From: Amia ocellicauda
Lineage: Eukaryota > Chordata > Actinopteri > Amiiformes > Amiidae
Reading direction: 5' to 3'
DNA: 64,000 bases
Assembly (NCBI RefSeq): GCF_036373705.1
Contig: NC_089858.1
Span: 18,464,249-18,528,248 of the forward strand
Position 1 is the stretch's first letter; every line of letters starts with the position of its first letter. The position numbers were made by a program, and so were the translations under genes. The notes below the pieces were generated by a model. That model had not been told where the DNA came from. It saw only the letters and a program-made list of their open reading frames with translations, and searched no databases. Positions 23,915-35,729 of the stretch are shown piece after piece.

Positions 23915-26344
23915 GAGTTATAGCAGCAGAGGGTTGGCTGCCTTATTGTCTTTTGTAATTAAAGTGATATTTTGATCTATATAAATCATCATCATCATCA
24001 TCTTGAATCAATTTTAAGATATAGTCAGAAACAACCATGGTAGTATTTCTGCAGAATAAGGTGCATTTTGTGTGAGGCCTGCAGCTCTGTGTGATGTGGT
24101 GATGGGACAGGGACACTGGGCTCTGAAGCCCATACCTGCACTCTTCTCTATGTACGAGCTGAGATGCAAAGTCTCCTCCAGGATCCTCTCTTCCATGGAC
24201 TGCTTTCCCAGGCCGAAGTTCCTCAGAGTGGTCAGAGCGAACCGCCGCTGCTCCTTCCAGGTGGGGCCATAGTTGACTATAATCACACCTGCAATGACAA
24301 CCCAGCAATGAGGCAATCTTACGTATTTAGATTTTCCTATTCATCTAGCACTTTTACCACCACCAGGATGAGCATGTAAGATACTAACAAACTTTTACCC
24401 CTGGATTTGAAGTCTCTACTGCCATGCAAGTAAATATTTTAGTGACTTTGCAAAAGGAGCAGTCCTGCTGTCCGTTTTGACTCAAATACAGATGCACTGT
24501 GTCATGTGTGGAGTCCAGCAGCCCTGAGAGATGAGGCTCTACTTGGAGAGTCATGTCAGTTAATAGAAGACTCACAAGAGGAGGGACCGGAAACTGATAT
24601 TCACAGTGATATCTGTGAAAATGACAATCACACATACCGGAAAAAACTAAAATTCTAAGGTCTAGTGTCTGGAGCCTGCAGCTCTGTGCACACGATTGGA
24701 TATGATTTCCAATACTGGTTCCTGATTTTGTTCTGAGTAAATTTGAGGGGCACCAGTCTACGTCTTGCTGGAAAATGTAGAATGAAACAATAATGTTTTT
24801 TCAGAGACACCATTCTACATGTTGTATAGAATGTAAATAGAATGTTTATGGGGAGCCAGTTGTATTACAGTACCATCATTAAACAAGGCAATGAATAAGC
24901 ATATCCTAGGATATACAACTTTTCTCAAAAACAGAGATAAAAGCAACAGTCCAACTTGGGAAAGTGAAATACTTTTTATAGCATGAGTAAACTGTAGTCT
25001 ATTTTCCATAGATATAAAGTGCACTAGACATAAGCACTGTGTCTTGTGCTTCACCTTTTTAAAATAAAAAATGCAATACAAATCCCAGCTTCACCATCGG
25101 TGGTAAAACAATATCATTCATGAATTTGTACATAAAAAATACAACTTGACGAATCAGTGTCAGTTCAACATAATAATTACAAAATTCCAGAATTCATTCT
25201 TTATTTTCAGAATTTGGAATTGCCAATATTCTTTGTGTGTTTTCTCCCCCTAAGATTTAGAATCACCAATTTTGCTAATGCATTTCTGGTCATCATCACA
25301 TCAACCACTATTGAAGGGGTGAGGAAGAACTGGGATCCTCCAATCACAAGCACCCGTCACTTTTTCACTCTGCAGGCTATACAGCCCACATGAGAGGTTC
25401 TGCACTGATTGGATGAGAGGCACATCCCTCTCGGAAGAACTGCAAACCTGCAGGTGCCCAGGTAGCTGGTAGTAGATGCTTGGTAGTTTCGAGCTGAGAA
25501 AGACCCGGCTGATGTAGTACTCCCTGCTAGCCAATTGAGCACTCTCCATCAAAATCGGCAATCGATATGAGCTGGGATAGAACCAACGAACCACAGCTCA
25601 TTGGGCTCAGTCTATGCTTTTACTGATGGAGGCCCTCAAAATACATTATTAGCAACAATATTGAATTAGGTCATTCAAAAAGTTAAGTTACAGTCAAACT
25701 AATTCCGCAACAATTAAATTTGTTCTATTAAAATTACAAGAACTGTTAATAATTATTGATGGGCCTCTACAACTTAAAAGTACAAATTCATAGTACAAAT
25801 ACATATACCCACCTTAAAAACAATTGATTACGAGAGTCTCCCTGACAGTGACCCACATCGGCTTCAGCTTTTTTTTCTGACATTCATATTCAAGTTGTGG
25901 CGAAGCAGGTAGTCACATTGACTTTTCTCACAACTCTGATTGGTTACATAATTCTATTATGTTATTTTGCTTCCTAAAAAATCTAAACTTGTTTAATAAT
26001 GTTGCAGGAAACAAAATTGCTCGAAAATATAGAATCCACCTAATTTCTATAACAAAAAAATGCCCCTTTAACATTTTTCTAACAACTGTATTACCTTTTT
26101 CAAATTCTGATTATTTATAGTAGATTTTTGTAGACATTTGGAATGAGGAGGTAAGCTGCAAGTAGCCTATATTACTCAACTCAACACATGCACCACCCTT
26201 ACTCATTAGTAAATACTTTAGTATTACTTACATCACCGTTATTCTCAGTAACGTGGTTGACCAGCAGGCCCTGGGGCCGCCCAGCAAATTCAACTCCCCG
26301 AGTCATCAGGGCTTCCTTCACTACCTGAAAACCATGCAGTAACA
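23915..26344 (-). pseudogene. Relic C: CYP2 fragment with exon 3 and part of exon 2
   Basis: Exon 3 (24136-24288) is still open and encodes [17 protein letters not shown], close to the gene E version. Exon 2 starts at 26237, has a 4-bp loss at its donor, and is cut off at about 26344, where it joins gene-spacer sequence (GACTTTATTGGG) like that at 11675. Exons 1 and 4-9 are absent. Similarity to gene introns begins abruptly near 23915 on the other side. Intron 2 lacks the solo LTR and MITE of A, B and D and shows the empty MITE site near 24340. Confidence 0.85.
25195..25625. repeat. SINE-like interspersed repeat in relic C intron 2
   Basis: Matches parts of 57090-57960 in gene E intron 2 (AATTTGGAATTGCCAAT, TTCTCCCCCTAAG, GAGCTGGGATAGAA). 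It carries a sequence resembling a tRNA-type B box in reverse (GGTTCTATCCC). I cannot assign the family. Confidence 0.45.
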
Positions 26345-26454
26345 GACTTTATTGGGACCCAGACTTCATCAGCCGATGCCCCCCTGTCACAGTCCCTGTC
26401 ACAGTCTGCCCCTGGTCAGGGAGAACAGTTCATGATTAATGAGTTATATGCGCT
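26345..26454. repeat. Gene-spacer fragment; its last 88 bp are repeated at 31681-31768
   Basis: Copy of the A-B spacer (about 11677-11790). Positions 26367-26454 match 31681-31768 base for base in length with few changes. The two copies bracket a 5.2-kb block of retroviral and other mobile DNA. Confidence 0.8.
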
Positions 26455-27004
26455 TGTAGTGGTTTCAGTAAATCCCAGGAAACACCGATGATGAAGTAAC
26501 AAGTTTATTATACAAAACATAAATACAGGTTAACCCAGAGCTCTCCTCTCATATGAAGTGAGGAAAAGAACTAGAGATCCTTTGTATCTTTGATAGACAA
26601 TTGGTTACAGCAAATCCAGCTCAATCCAGCTGTATGAGTTCAATTTACCCAATGCATACTGATAGTTGTTGATCAGGTATTCAAAAGACAATAGCTGTAG
26701 GCCTATATATTCAAGAAACAGTGAGCCTTAAGGCAGAGGCAGAGTGACTTGGAGACAATTGTTTTGTATACAATCCAAGAAACAATTAACCTTGAGGGGG
26801 AGGCAGGGTAGCATGATTTTGATAGATTTCTGTAGCATTCTTACATGAAAACTAATAATTAAAGTAGTTCCCACGAAGGGGTAAATACAAACAAATGATT
26901 GCTTCTTAGACACAACTGAAACAATTAGTACTATAACAACAGGAAACAATTAATAATATAGAAATAATGTACAGAACATAATAAAAGTAGATTTTCCTAC
27001 TACA
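26455..27004 (-). mobile_element. Endogenous retrovirus LTR, inverted relative to the adjacent provirus
   Basis: Read on the minus strand it starts TGTAGTAGG and ends CCACTACA (550 bp). Its terminal 147 bp (26455-26601) are the reverse complement of 27010-27157, the end of the plus-strand LTR. The AATAAA-type signal and terminal sequence are shared. The two LTRs therefore lie head-to-head, an abnormal arrangement for a provirus. Confidence 0.7.
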
Positions 27005-27654
27005 AACTTATTATCTATCAAAGATACAAATGATCTCTAGTTCTTTTCCTCACTTCATGTAAGAGGAGAGCTCTGGGTTAACCTGTATTTATGTTTTGTA
27101 TAATAAACGTGTTACTTCTTCATCTCTGTTTCCTGGGATTTACTGAAACCACTACCTTTGGGATATTGACCAGCCAGCTGACTGAGCAAAGGGGCATCCA
27201 ATTCATCTGTCTTTGGAGGAGTGAGTATGTTGAAATTACCACCTTCCATAGGATAGGACACAGAGGATTGGGGGTAATGCAGGCACTTTTTGTCAATATA
27301 AACGAACTATAGTGGACATGGGGAGAGGCACGGTGAATTTGTAACAAGTTTGTTTGTTTTGTGAACAGGTTGTGTTTGTACGGTGTATTTTACTGTAGCG
27401 GGTGAAATAAAGACTCACATGTGTGTGTTTGTATGGTCTCCTTTTACTGTAGCGGGTAAAAGAAAGGCTTCAATTCCTATGGGTCGCATTGTTTTTGTGG
27501 AAAAATTCCTATGGGTCGCATAGGTTTTGTGGGATATGTATGTGTGTATGTGTTTAAATCAATTGTAAATTCAGGGGGTAAATTGGAAATGAGCATATAT
27601 AAGTAAACAGAAAGAAGGTTAGTGAAAATCATGATTTAGAATCGCTAAATTAGA

Positions 27655-28305
27655 ATGGGTGACATAACAGGCTACCTGTTAGAGAAATATGAAAAGACAA
27701 TGAAAGAGATTTGGGACCCAGAGTGGTTGCCAGAGCAACACATCCAGTGGTGGAAGGAACAGAAAACCGGCAAGAAAGCTAGGGGGGTAGTGATTGTGTG
27801 TAATGCATCACAAAAGACAAGGAAATGGATAGAAGAAAATAAAGTACGAAGAGAGAGGGAAGGGATAATAGAAAGTCGGGCCAAGGTAAAAGAGTTAAAA
27901 GAAGAAAATATGAATTTGAGAAAGGAGTTAAGACAGGTTAAAAAGACAACTGAAGTTGTATGCAGAGTTGCTGGTATAAAGAAGTGTAAAGTAAAAGGCA
28001 GTAATAGAATAAATTGGGAGAAACTTAGACGGGAAGCCCAAAAGTGTGCAGGTTTATATGATGATGATATTGATTGGGATTCAGATGAAGAACCTGTAAT
28101 TGAAAGTTCTGAGTCAGAAGAGGAAGAGCCAGCATACAACGACAGCAAAAGGGCAGGACAGCAGGTTATGGCTCCAGTAAGGATTAGAAGAAAACAAAAT
28201 GGAGAGCAGGAAGATATTGAAGTTCCCCTCTCCCTCCTGGAAAAGGAAGCTATAAGGGAGGAGCTCCCACCAATAAAGAAAAGAAAAAGTACAACTGATT
28301 TTTGA
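27655..28305 (+). CDS. Endogenous retrovirus gag-like protein, N-terminal part
   Basis: 216 codons starting MGDITGYLLEKY. Residues about 75-100 are rich in Lys/Glu/Leu and look like a coiled coil. An acidic segment follows (DDDIDWDSDEEP, ESSESEEEEP), then a basic tail. Position after the LTR and before a zinc-knuckle frame suggests the matrix side of Gag. A stop at 28305 separates it from the downstream capsid/nucleocapsid frame. Confidence 0.55.
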   Translation: MGDITGYLLEKYEKTMKEIWDPEWLPEQHIQWWKEQKTGKKARGVVIVCNASQKTRKWIEENKVRREREGIIESRAKVKELKEENMNLRKELRQVKKTTEVVCRVAGIKKCKVKGSNRINWEKLRREAQKCAGLYDDDIDWDSDEEPVIESSESEEEEPAYNDSKRAGQQVMAPVRIRRKQNGEQEDIEVPLSLLEKEAIREELPPIKKRKSTTDF

Positions 28306-28335
28306 GTTAAATTGAATGTACTGACAACTAGTCAT

Positions 28336-29095
28336 AGATGGGCCGAGATCAATGGGCTATAGTCCTAACCAAAGCAGACCCCGAAGTATTAAGTAGTATG
28401 CTGGAAAATGTGCGTAATGGCACTTATTTGACGTTGCTGGGTAAACAGACATATTGAAAGCCGGAGTTTCTGCTGGGACAGGAGATGTGCGAACAGACTG
28501 GTCTTTAATTACTGTTTTAAAACAGAAAGATGGTGAAACCGCTTGTGAATATGCGGAGAGAAAGTGGACCATGTATCATGACCACAATGGAATACCAGAC
28601 ACCACACGTAATGATCATGGCTGCTTGCAATTGTTGAAAAGGGGATTCGGTCCACTTATACTAAAGGCATTATTGTTAGGTGTTAATCCAGGATATACAT
28701 TTGACACTATTGTAACTTGGGCAGGATCTGTTGAATCGGTGCAGAGTGAGCTTAAGGCGAATAAAATTGCAGCAGTAATGCGGGACGAAGAAGAGGGATT
28801 TGTAGAAATGTGTTTCAGATGTGGGAAAATAGGACACAGGATAAAACAGTGCACCAAAAAGACTAACAAACCTGTGTGCCAAAACTGTAGTAAAGAGGGG
28901 GATGGAATAGAGAAATGTTTCCATCCAGGTGGGGGACGAGAAGAACAGGGGCAAAGGAAAAATTACAGTAGAGAGCAGCAGGCTTTTCCATTACATACAC
29001 CATCGTCAGCACCAAACCCCAGTGCACCATCTCTGTATACAACAGAAGAGCTAAAGATAATGATTCAAGATTCAGTATGGGAAATCAAGGACTAG
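28336..29095 (+). pseudogene. Endogenous retrovirus gag-like capsid/nucleocapsid, broken
   Basis: A short frame from 28339 (MGRDQWAIVLTKADP) ends in a stop near 28458. The longer frame 28454-29095 continues in another phase, so there is a frameshift. The longer part has a capsid-like segment, then a Cys-His zinc knuckle (CFRCGKIGHRIKQC) and a second, imperfect Cys cluster (CQNCSKEGDGIEKC). These are RNA-binding features of retroviral nucleocapsid. Confidence 0.65.
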
Positions 29096-30078
29096 GGGTG
29101 TCCGGTTTCCATTGCTGCAGGCTGAGTGCTTCAGAGGTGGATGCACCAATGTAGCAACATCCGCAGTGCAGTATGGTAATCGACAATGATGGTTCAGTAC
29201 AAACTGCCCTTACCAGCTATAAATATTTTGTAAACATCAATGGTGTGGGTGGAGAAACAAAAAGTTTTAACACAAATCAGTGTTAATAGAATAGGAGGTG
29301 TACATATTTTGTGTACATTTTATGTTTGTAATATTAATGGAGGAAATAGTCTTTGACATGTGTAAGAAGAGATAGGTGCTGTAATTTATTGTGGGTAAGA
29401 AGTGATAAGTGCTTCAGAAAGCAGAAAGTAGTATTGAGTGTTAGAAAAAGGCAACACAGCAGAGATCCAAATCAAGGAACCCATTTTGCAGGAAGGTAGT
29501 AAAAGACATGTACATTTTTGTGAGTGAATATTTCTTTCCATCATCAGAACTCTGAAATGGTAAAGTGTCTGTCTGAACTGGAACAATGGCAAATTTGGGG
29601 AATGGGTGAACTCAAGCTTTGCACTTTGTTTTAATGTGCTTATGAGCCAGGCCCTCATGGGCCACGGGTTTAATAACAGCATCATGAAAGCATTTGGACT
29701 GGGACTGATCAGGACTTGGTGTTATTAACGTAATAACATAAAACTCACCACACATCATTAACACACTAACCATATTACAAAAAAAAGGTGCCAGAGAGGC
29801 TAAACAGTGCAGCGATTGAGAAACTGAATAAGAAGGAGAAAAGAAAACTATTAAATTACCACAATGTGCAGATGAAGAAATGCTAAAACATTTTCCAAAA
29901 CAAGGTGGTGCATATTCAAAGTGGCATGAGCCACATACTGTTTTAATGACCACTGATCCCAGTGTAGTCTTATATATAGAAGGGAAAGCTAGATGGGTGC
30001 ACTAGTTTCAAATTAAATTATTCCACAAAAGAAATGCTCATTTAATCTCCAGTTTCCTTTTCTTCCTCTACTATCTAT

Positions 30079-30345
30079 ATGTATCATATGATTAAGAAGT
30101 TATTTTTCATTGCAGGAGGGTGGCACGCAGTGGAAAATAACAATTGTCTTTACAGATCTCCCATAATGATGCCTGCAGTCTTCATCCTCCTCTACTTAGG
30201 ACTCCTGACCTGTACGGATGGTACTGCGCCCAGACCGGGCTCTCAGAATTTAGCAACCAGGTGTAAATGGACACCTGGTTGCAATGCCACATACCATTAT
30301 CTACATGATATAGGCACAGTAGTGAATGCATGTGCAGATAATATA
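30079..30345 (+). pseudogene. Possible retroviral env start, truncated
   Basis: A splice-acceptor-like sequence (TTTTTCATTGCAG, 30104-30116) precedes an open stretch. That stretch contains a hydrophobic signal-peptide-like segment (MMPAVFILLYLGLL) and Cys-rich sequence with an NAT glycosylation site. It is interrupted at about 30346 by a Tc1-type element. Assignment rests on position and composition only. Confidence 0.35.
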
Positions 30346-31229
30346 TATACACCGATCTGCCATAACATTATGACCACCTGCCTAATATTGTGTAGGTCCC
30401 CCTATTGTCGCCAAAACAGCCTTGACCCATCTTGGCATGGACTCCACTAGACCTCTGAAGGTGTGCTGTGGTATCTGGCACCAAGACGTTAGCAGCAGAT
30501 CCTTTAAGTCCTGTAAGTTGCGAGGTGGGGCCTCCATGGATCGAACTTGTTTGTCCAGCACATCCCACAGATGCTCGATTGGAATGAGATCTGGGGAATG
30601 AGATCATGATTCGTCAGACCAGGCCACCTTCTTCCATTGCTCCGTGGTCCAGTTCTGATGCTCACGTGCACATTGTAGGTGCTTTCGGCAGTGGACAGGG
30701 GTCAGCATGGGCACCCTGACTGGTCTGCGGCTACGCAGCCCCATACGCAACAAACTGTGATGCACTGTGAGTTCTGACACCTTTCTATCAGAACCAGCAT
30801 GACCTTTTCCAGCAATTTGAGCTACAGTAGCTTGTCTGTTGGATCGGACCACACGGGCCAGCCTTCGCTCCCCACGTGCATCAATGAGCCTTGGCCGCCC
30901 ATGACCCTGTCGCCAGTTCACCACTTTTCCTTCCTTGGACCACTTTTGATAGGTACTGACCACTGCAGACCGGGAACACCCCACAAGAACTGCAGTTTTG
31001 GAGATGCTCTGACCCAGTCGTCTAGCCATCACAATTTGGCCCTTGTCAAAGTCGCTCAGATCCTTACGCTGCCCATTTTTCCTGCTTCTAACACTTCAAC
31101 TTTGAGGACAAAATGTTAATTTGCTGCCTAATATATCCCACCCACTGACAGGTGCCCTGATAATGAGATTATCAGTGTTATTCACTTCACCTGTCAGTGG
31201 TCATAATGTTATGGCTGATTGGTGTATAT
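30346..31229 (-). mobile_element. Tc1/mariner element, internally deleted
   Basis: Terminal inverted repeats of about 30 bp (ATACACCGATCTGCCATAAC at the left, its near complement at 31199-31229) flank a minus-strand transposase remnant at 30604-31032. The remnant has the N-terminal helix-turn-helix region ([20 protein letters not shown]) and ends at VAWSDES, the first catalytic Asp. The C-terminal catalytic half is deleted. It inserted into the env-like sequence. Confidence 0.85.
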
Positions 31230-31555
31230 ATGTAAATATGTACATAATATATGTAAGAGGGTCTCCAACCTGTCCACAGCAAGTCAGTGCGTCCCCCATG
31301 GGCTTATCTCTAAGGGTCCAGAATTAAATGTTAAACACTGAAGTAACACTGAAGTCAATGTCTATTAGAGTAAGTGGGTCAATACTAGATCCTTGGCAAA
31401 ATTTCTGTGCTTTTATGACATTAAATAACATATATGTTTTTTAATATAATTCTATACTTAACTTAAAACCCCTACTGTTTAAAATAATTAAAAGTCTCTG
31501 ATTTAGAAAATTATTAATTCAATTAAGGGTTCAATTAAGTAATTGAGAGCTCGGT

Positions 31556-31654
31556 TGGAGGTTAAGTACGGAGTCCCACAGGGCTCAGTCCTCGAACCTA
31601 TACTTTTTTCATTTTACATGCTCCCTTTAGGTGATATCATTCAACGACATAATA
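31556..31654 (+). mobile_element. Small LINE reverse-transcriptase fragment
   Basis: Encodes [19 protein letters not shown] followed by PLGDIIQRH, a reverse-transcriptase palm motif typical of CR1/L2/Rex-type LINEs of fish. It ends in a perfect palindrome and has no flanking element sequence that I recognise. Confidence 0.65.
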
Positions 31655-31680
31655 TTATGTCGTTGAATGATATCACCTAA
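31627..31680. repeat. Perfect 54-bp palindrome
   Basis: Two 27-base arms (TTAGGTGATATCATTCAACG... and its exact complement) meet with no spacer at AATATT. The left arm is reverse-transcriptase coding sequence of the LINE fragment, so the right arm is a fold-back copy. It ends exactly where gene-spacer DNA resumes at 31681. Confidence 0.95.
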
Positions 31681-32621
31681 CACCAGCCGATGCCCCCCTG
31701 TCACAGTCCCTGTCACAGTCCGCCCCTGGTCAGGGAGAACAGTTAATGATTAATGAGTTATACGCACTCTACTGGTTAACCAATCTGAGTACGCGATGAA
31801 TGTGTCCCTGTGGTGTACTGCATGTCCTTATTCAATCAATGTTTGTTATCTCTATGTTTGAAGACACATGTTTTTTTTTCCCATGTAAAATCTCACTGTG
31901 TAAATGTTCATAGTCCTATTGAAAGCTAAGGCTAAGGGATAGAACTGCACCACAGTAAACCTGTTTTATAGTTGTGCTGTACCTGTGAGATTCTGTACAG
32001 CAGATTGCAGTCGGGCACTTTCCTGTTTTCTAGAGGGGAGAGTCACTCATGGGGGGCAACAGTGGTCATGTCCCCCCCCTGGTAATTCACATCCACTTGG
32101 GTCTGGGAAGCACAGCACAGCTTGGGGTGGATCCGTACCACGCCGCCCAGCATTGCGTCACAGTAGTTTAATGAAAGTCAAGACTCAAGATCCATTGTTT
32201 TGAATTAAAATGTTTATTGAAATTAGCAATTGAGTTTTATTAGTGTTATTGTAAAAACAATACTATATAAAATTTGTAAAATTAAATTAAAGCACAACAT
32301 TTTTGTGGAAATAACCCCAAACCCAATTAATGTAAATATCTAAATGCATATCAATGGAAAATTCCAAATCAGATCGTTGTCCGAAGTAGAAATAATTATA
32401 TCAGTATTGTTAGGCTAGGATGGACGGTTATTTATACTGTAATTAAATTCAAATTTGCTAAGCTCACAAACAAACCTTCGTCTCATTTCTAGTGTAAGAG
32501 CTCTTGGCAAAACATAGAAACATAATTTGGAAAGTTTAGAAATGAACTACTGTTTGACCCTGCTGGCAGTGTGGTGTCAGGGGTGCATCTCTGAATGGAG
32601 ATGTCGTACAAGTGTTGGGCA
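31681..32621. other. Spacer downstream of gene D
   Basis: Copy of the A-B spacer with about 290 bp missing near 32007 relative to 12020-12312. Minus-strand AATAAA at 32236-32241 could serve gene D. No gene seen. Confidence 0.7.
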
Positions 32622-34737
32622 TCACGTAGACTGGCGCACTCTGAGCCTCACTCTCAGTCGGTAGGGTTTGGGTCCCTGGACGATTCCGTAATGAGGTGTG
32701 AGGTCGGGCTCCCTGCCGTCCTGGGGCCAGTGGAACTGGAAGCGGCGCAACAGCGTCACCAAGAACAAGAAGAGCTCCATGCGTGCCAGCCCCTCACCCA
32801 GACACATCCGCGGGCCTGCAAGACAGGAGGGGCACACGTCAGCATACTGGCCCCTGGTCTCCAGCCCCTGAAGTTTAAACACAACTGAGACCTTGTCCCC
32901 TGTGCTCTGGTGGCTGGAGTTGTGCTGGGTTGTAGTCTGTTTTATTCTGACAGACATGGCATTCAGAGAACTCAGCAACCCCCAACCCCCTTTCAGCCTT
33001 GTCTGTATGTCTCCTACCTTTGACCTGCAGCACTGACTTACCCAGGGAGAAGGGCACGAAGGCCTCTGGTTTCACAAACTCCCCCTCCTCGTTCAGGAAG
33101 TTTGAGGGGTTGAAGTCATGGGGGAACTTCCACTGGCCCTCCTCATACAGCACAGAGGACAGGTTGGGGATGATGGTAGTGCCCTGAGTTGGGCCGGGGA
33201 AGAGGGGCAACGCAATGAGGTACAAACATTGACTACGGACAAAAATGCATTGTGTATAATTACAGGCTACACAGAAGACTAGTTCAAACCATTACATCTC
33301 AGCACGAGAAAATTATAGTAGGAAGGCTCTGAAAGCCAAACAATGCAGTTTTATTGGGCACTAATTCCTTATTGAACACTGTACATCTCCTAACAGCAGT
33401 AGGAAGGAACAAGGAATTGAACCTTGAGGGGACAGGTTGAAGATGCGCCTTCTGTCTTACCTTTGGAATGCTGTAGCCCAGCAACTGTGTGTCCTGAGTG
33501 GTGGCGTGGAAGACACTGAGAGGGACGATGCTTCCATAACGCTGCACTTCGTGGATCACAGCTTGCACATAGGGCATCCTGTGCCTGTCCTCATAGTAGA
33601 CCTGCTCTCTCTCTCCAAGGACAGTGTCGATCTCATGGTGGCACCGTGCTGATGAGAGGAGGGCCCACTGTCAGCTCTACAGTGTACAAACCTCTACAGG
33701 GTGGCCACTTACTTGTGTCTGTGCATAGCAGCTAATGCTTTTCCTTCCTAGTAGTTCTATTTCATTGAAATTTTTAATCAATGGAAGACTAATCATGTCT
33801 GTTTTTATATTCATGATGTTATCCCTATGTCCTGAGTCATTCAGAAACTCATTAAAATGTAGGAGCCTCGTATCTTGTAGCTCTGATAGTATTCATCTCT
33901 ATCACCGCAGTCAACAACAGATCTAATTGATTGTAGTAAAAATGTCTATTAATAGAGGGTTCATGGGTCAGATGCCCAAAGGATGCCTCACGAGAAGCAG
34001 AGGTGGAAAGAGTACTGAAAAATCCTACTCAAGTAGAAGTACTGTTACTTTGATGAAATTGTACTCAAGTAGACGTAAAGGTACTAGTATAAAAAACTAC
34101 AAGTAAAAGTAAAAAGCAGCTAATTTAAAAATTACTCGGAATACAAGTTACATAGTTACTTTTAACAAAGCGTTGTCACATGATCTCCAAGCAAACACTA
34201 ACACTATACAGCTCTGGGAAAAAAATAAGAGATCACTTAACACTGATTTCTGAATTTGGAGTGGTCTCTTCATTTTTTCCAGAGCTGTATATATGTATTT
34301 TTATTTTATTCTTTTTTTTTCCTCAATTATGGCCAGAGTACAGAGATGTGTAACAATAAAGTAACATTTCTATTCATTTAAAAGATTGTGTTATTATTTC
34401 TAAAAGGCTGTAACTGATATTTAAATAAATTAATACAAATAAAGTCACAATACCAACTTACCTAGAACACATGGGGATATAACTGTACTTTGGGGAACAT
34501 CACTGGTCAGGACAGGAGGCTGTATTTGGGACAGACTAAAACGAATGACAAAACAGAATGCCCATTGACTAAAATGGGAAAACAGAAGGACAACCTATAT
34601 CTCCAAATCCCACACAGGAATCCTAAAATCCTGAATAAACGTTCTTTAAAATAACCTCATATAAAACATAAAAGTGGAATGACAGGCCTGATATATCGAA
34701 AACACACTGAAAACATAGCACAAATAGGTTTGATTGC

Positions 34738-34768
<31 letters not shown>

Positions 34769-35664
34769 TATATACAGTGAGGGAGAAAAGTATTTGATCC
34801 CCTGCTGATTTTGTACGTTTGCCCACTGACAAAGAAATGATCAGTCTATAATTTTAAGGACTGAAATCCTGCAGCGCCCGCAAGGTCCCCCTGTTCAAGA
34901 AAGCACATGTACAGGCCCGTCTGAAGTTTGCCAATGAACATCTGAATGATTCAGAGGAGACCTGGGTGAAAGTGTTGTGGTCAGATGAGACCAAAATCGA
35001 GCTCTTCATTATGCTTTTGGGGTGTTTTTCTGCTAAGGGGACAGGACAACTGCACCGCATCAAAGGGACGATGGACGGGGCCATGTACCGTCAAATCTTG
35101 GGTGAGAACCTCCTTCCCTCAGCCAGGGCATTGAAAATGGGTCGTGGATGGGTATTCCAGCATGACAATGACCCAAAACACACAGCCAAAGCAACAAAGG
35201 AGTGGCTCAAGAAGAAGCACATTAAGGTCCTGGAGTGGCCTAGCCAGTCTCCAGACCTTAATCCCACAGAAAATCTGTGGAGGGAGCTGAAGATTCGAGT
35301 TGCCAAACATCAGCCTCGAAACCTTAATGACTTGGAGAGGATCTGCAAAGAGGCGTGGATCAAAATCCCTCCTGAGATGTGTGCAAACCTGGTGGCCAAC
35401 TACAAGAAACGTCTGACTTCTGTGATTGCCAACAAGGGTTTTACCACCAAGTACTAAGTCGAAAGGGTCAAATACTTATTTCCCTCATTAACATGCAAAT
35501 CAATGTATAACTTTTTTGAAATGCGTTTTTCTGGATTTTTGTTGTTGTTATTCTGTCTCTCACTGTTAAAATACACCTACCATTAAAATTATAGACTGAT
35601 CATTTCTTTGTCAGTGGGCAAACGTACAAAATCAGTAGGGGATCAAATACTTTTTTCTCTCACA

Positions 35665-35729
<65 letters not shown>

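Larger units (their letters stand above)
27005..30345 (+). mobile_element. Degraded endogenous retrovirus, plus strand
   Basis: Begins with a truncated LTR 3' portion (27005-27157, AATAAA near 27100) and a leader to 27654. Two gag-like frames follow (27655-28305 and 28454-29095), then about 1 kb of decayed sequence without a recognisable polymerase, and an env-like start (about 30117-30345) cut by a Tc1-type element. Protease, reverse transcriptase and integrase were not found, so a large internal part is missing. No matching 3' LTR in the right orientation is present. Confidence 0.7.

Noticed and set aside
29096..30078. Retroviral polymerase between gag and the env-like start
   Set aside because: I looked for reverse transcriptase, RNase H and integrase motifs in all frames and saw none. 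The stretch is too short and full of stops.
31627..31680. Palindrome as a transcription terminator
   Set aside because: No bacterial context exists here, and one arm is LINE coding sequence. A fold-back repair product explains it better.
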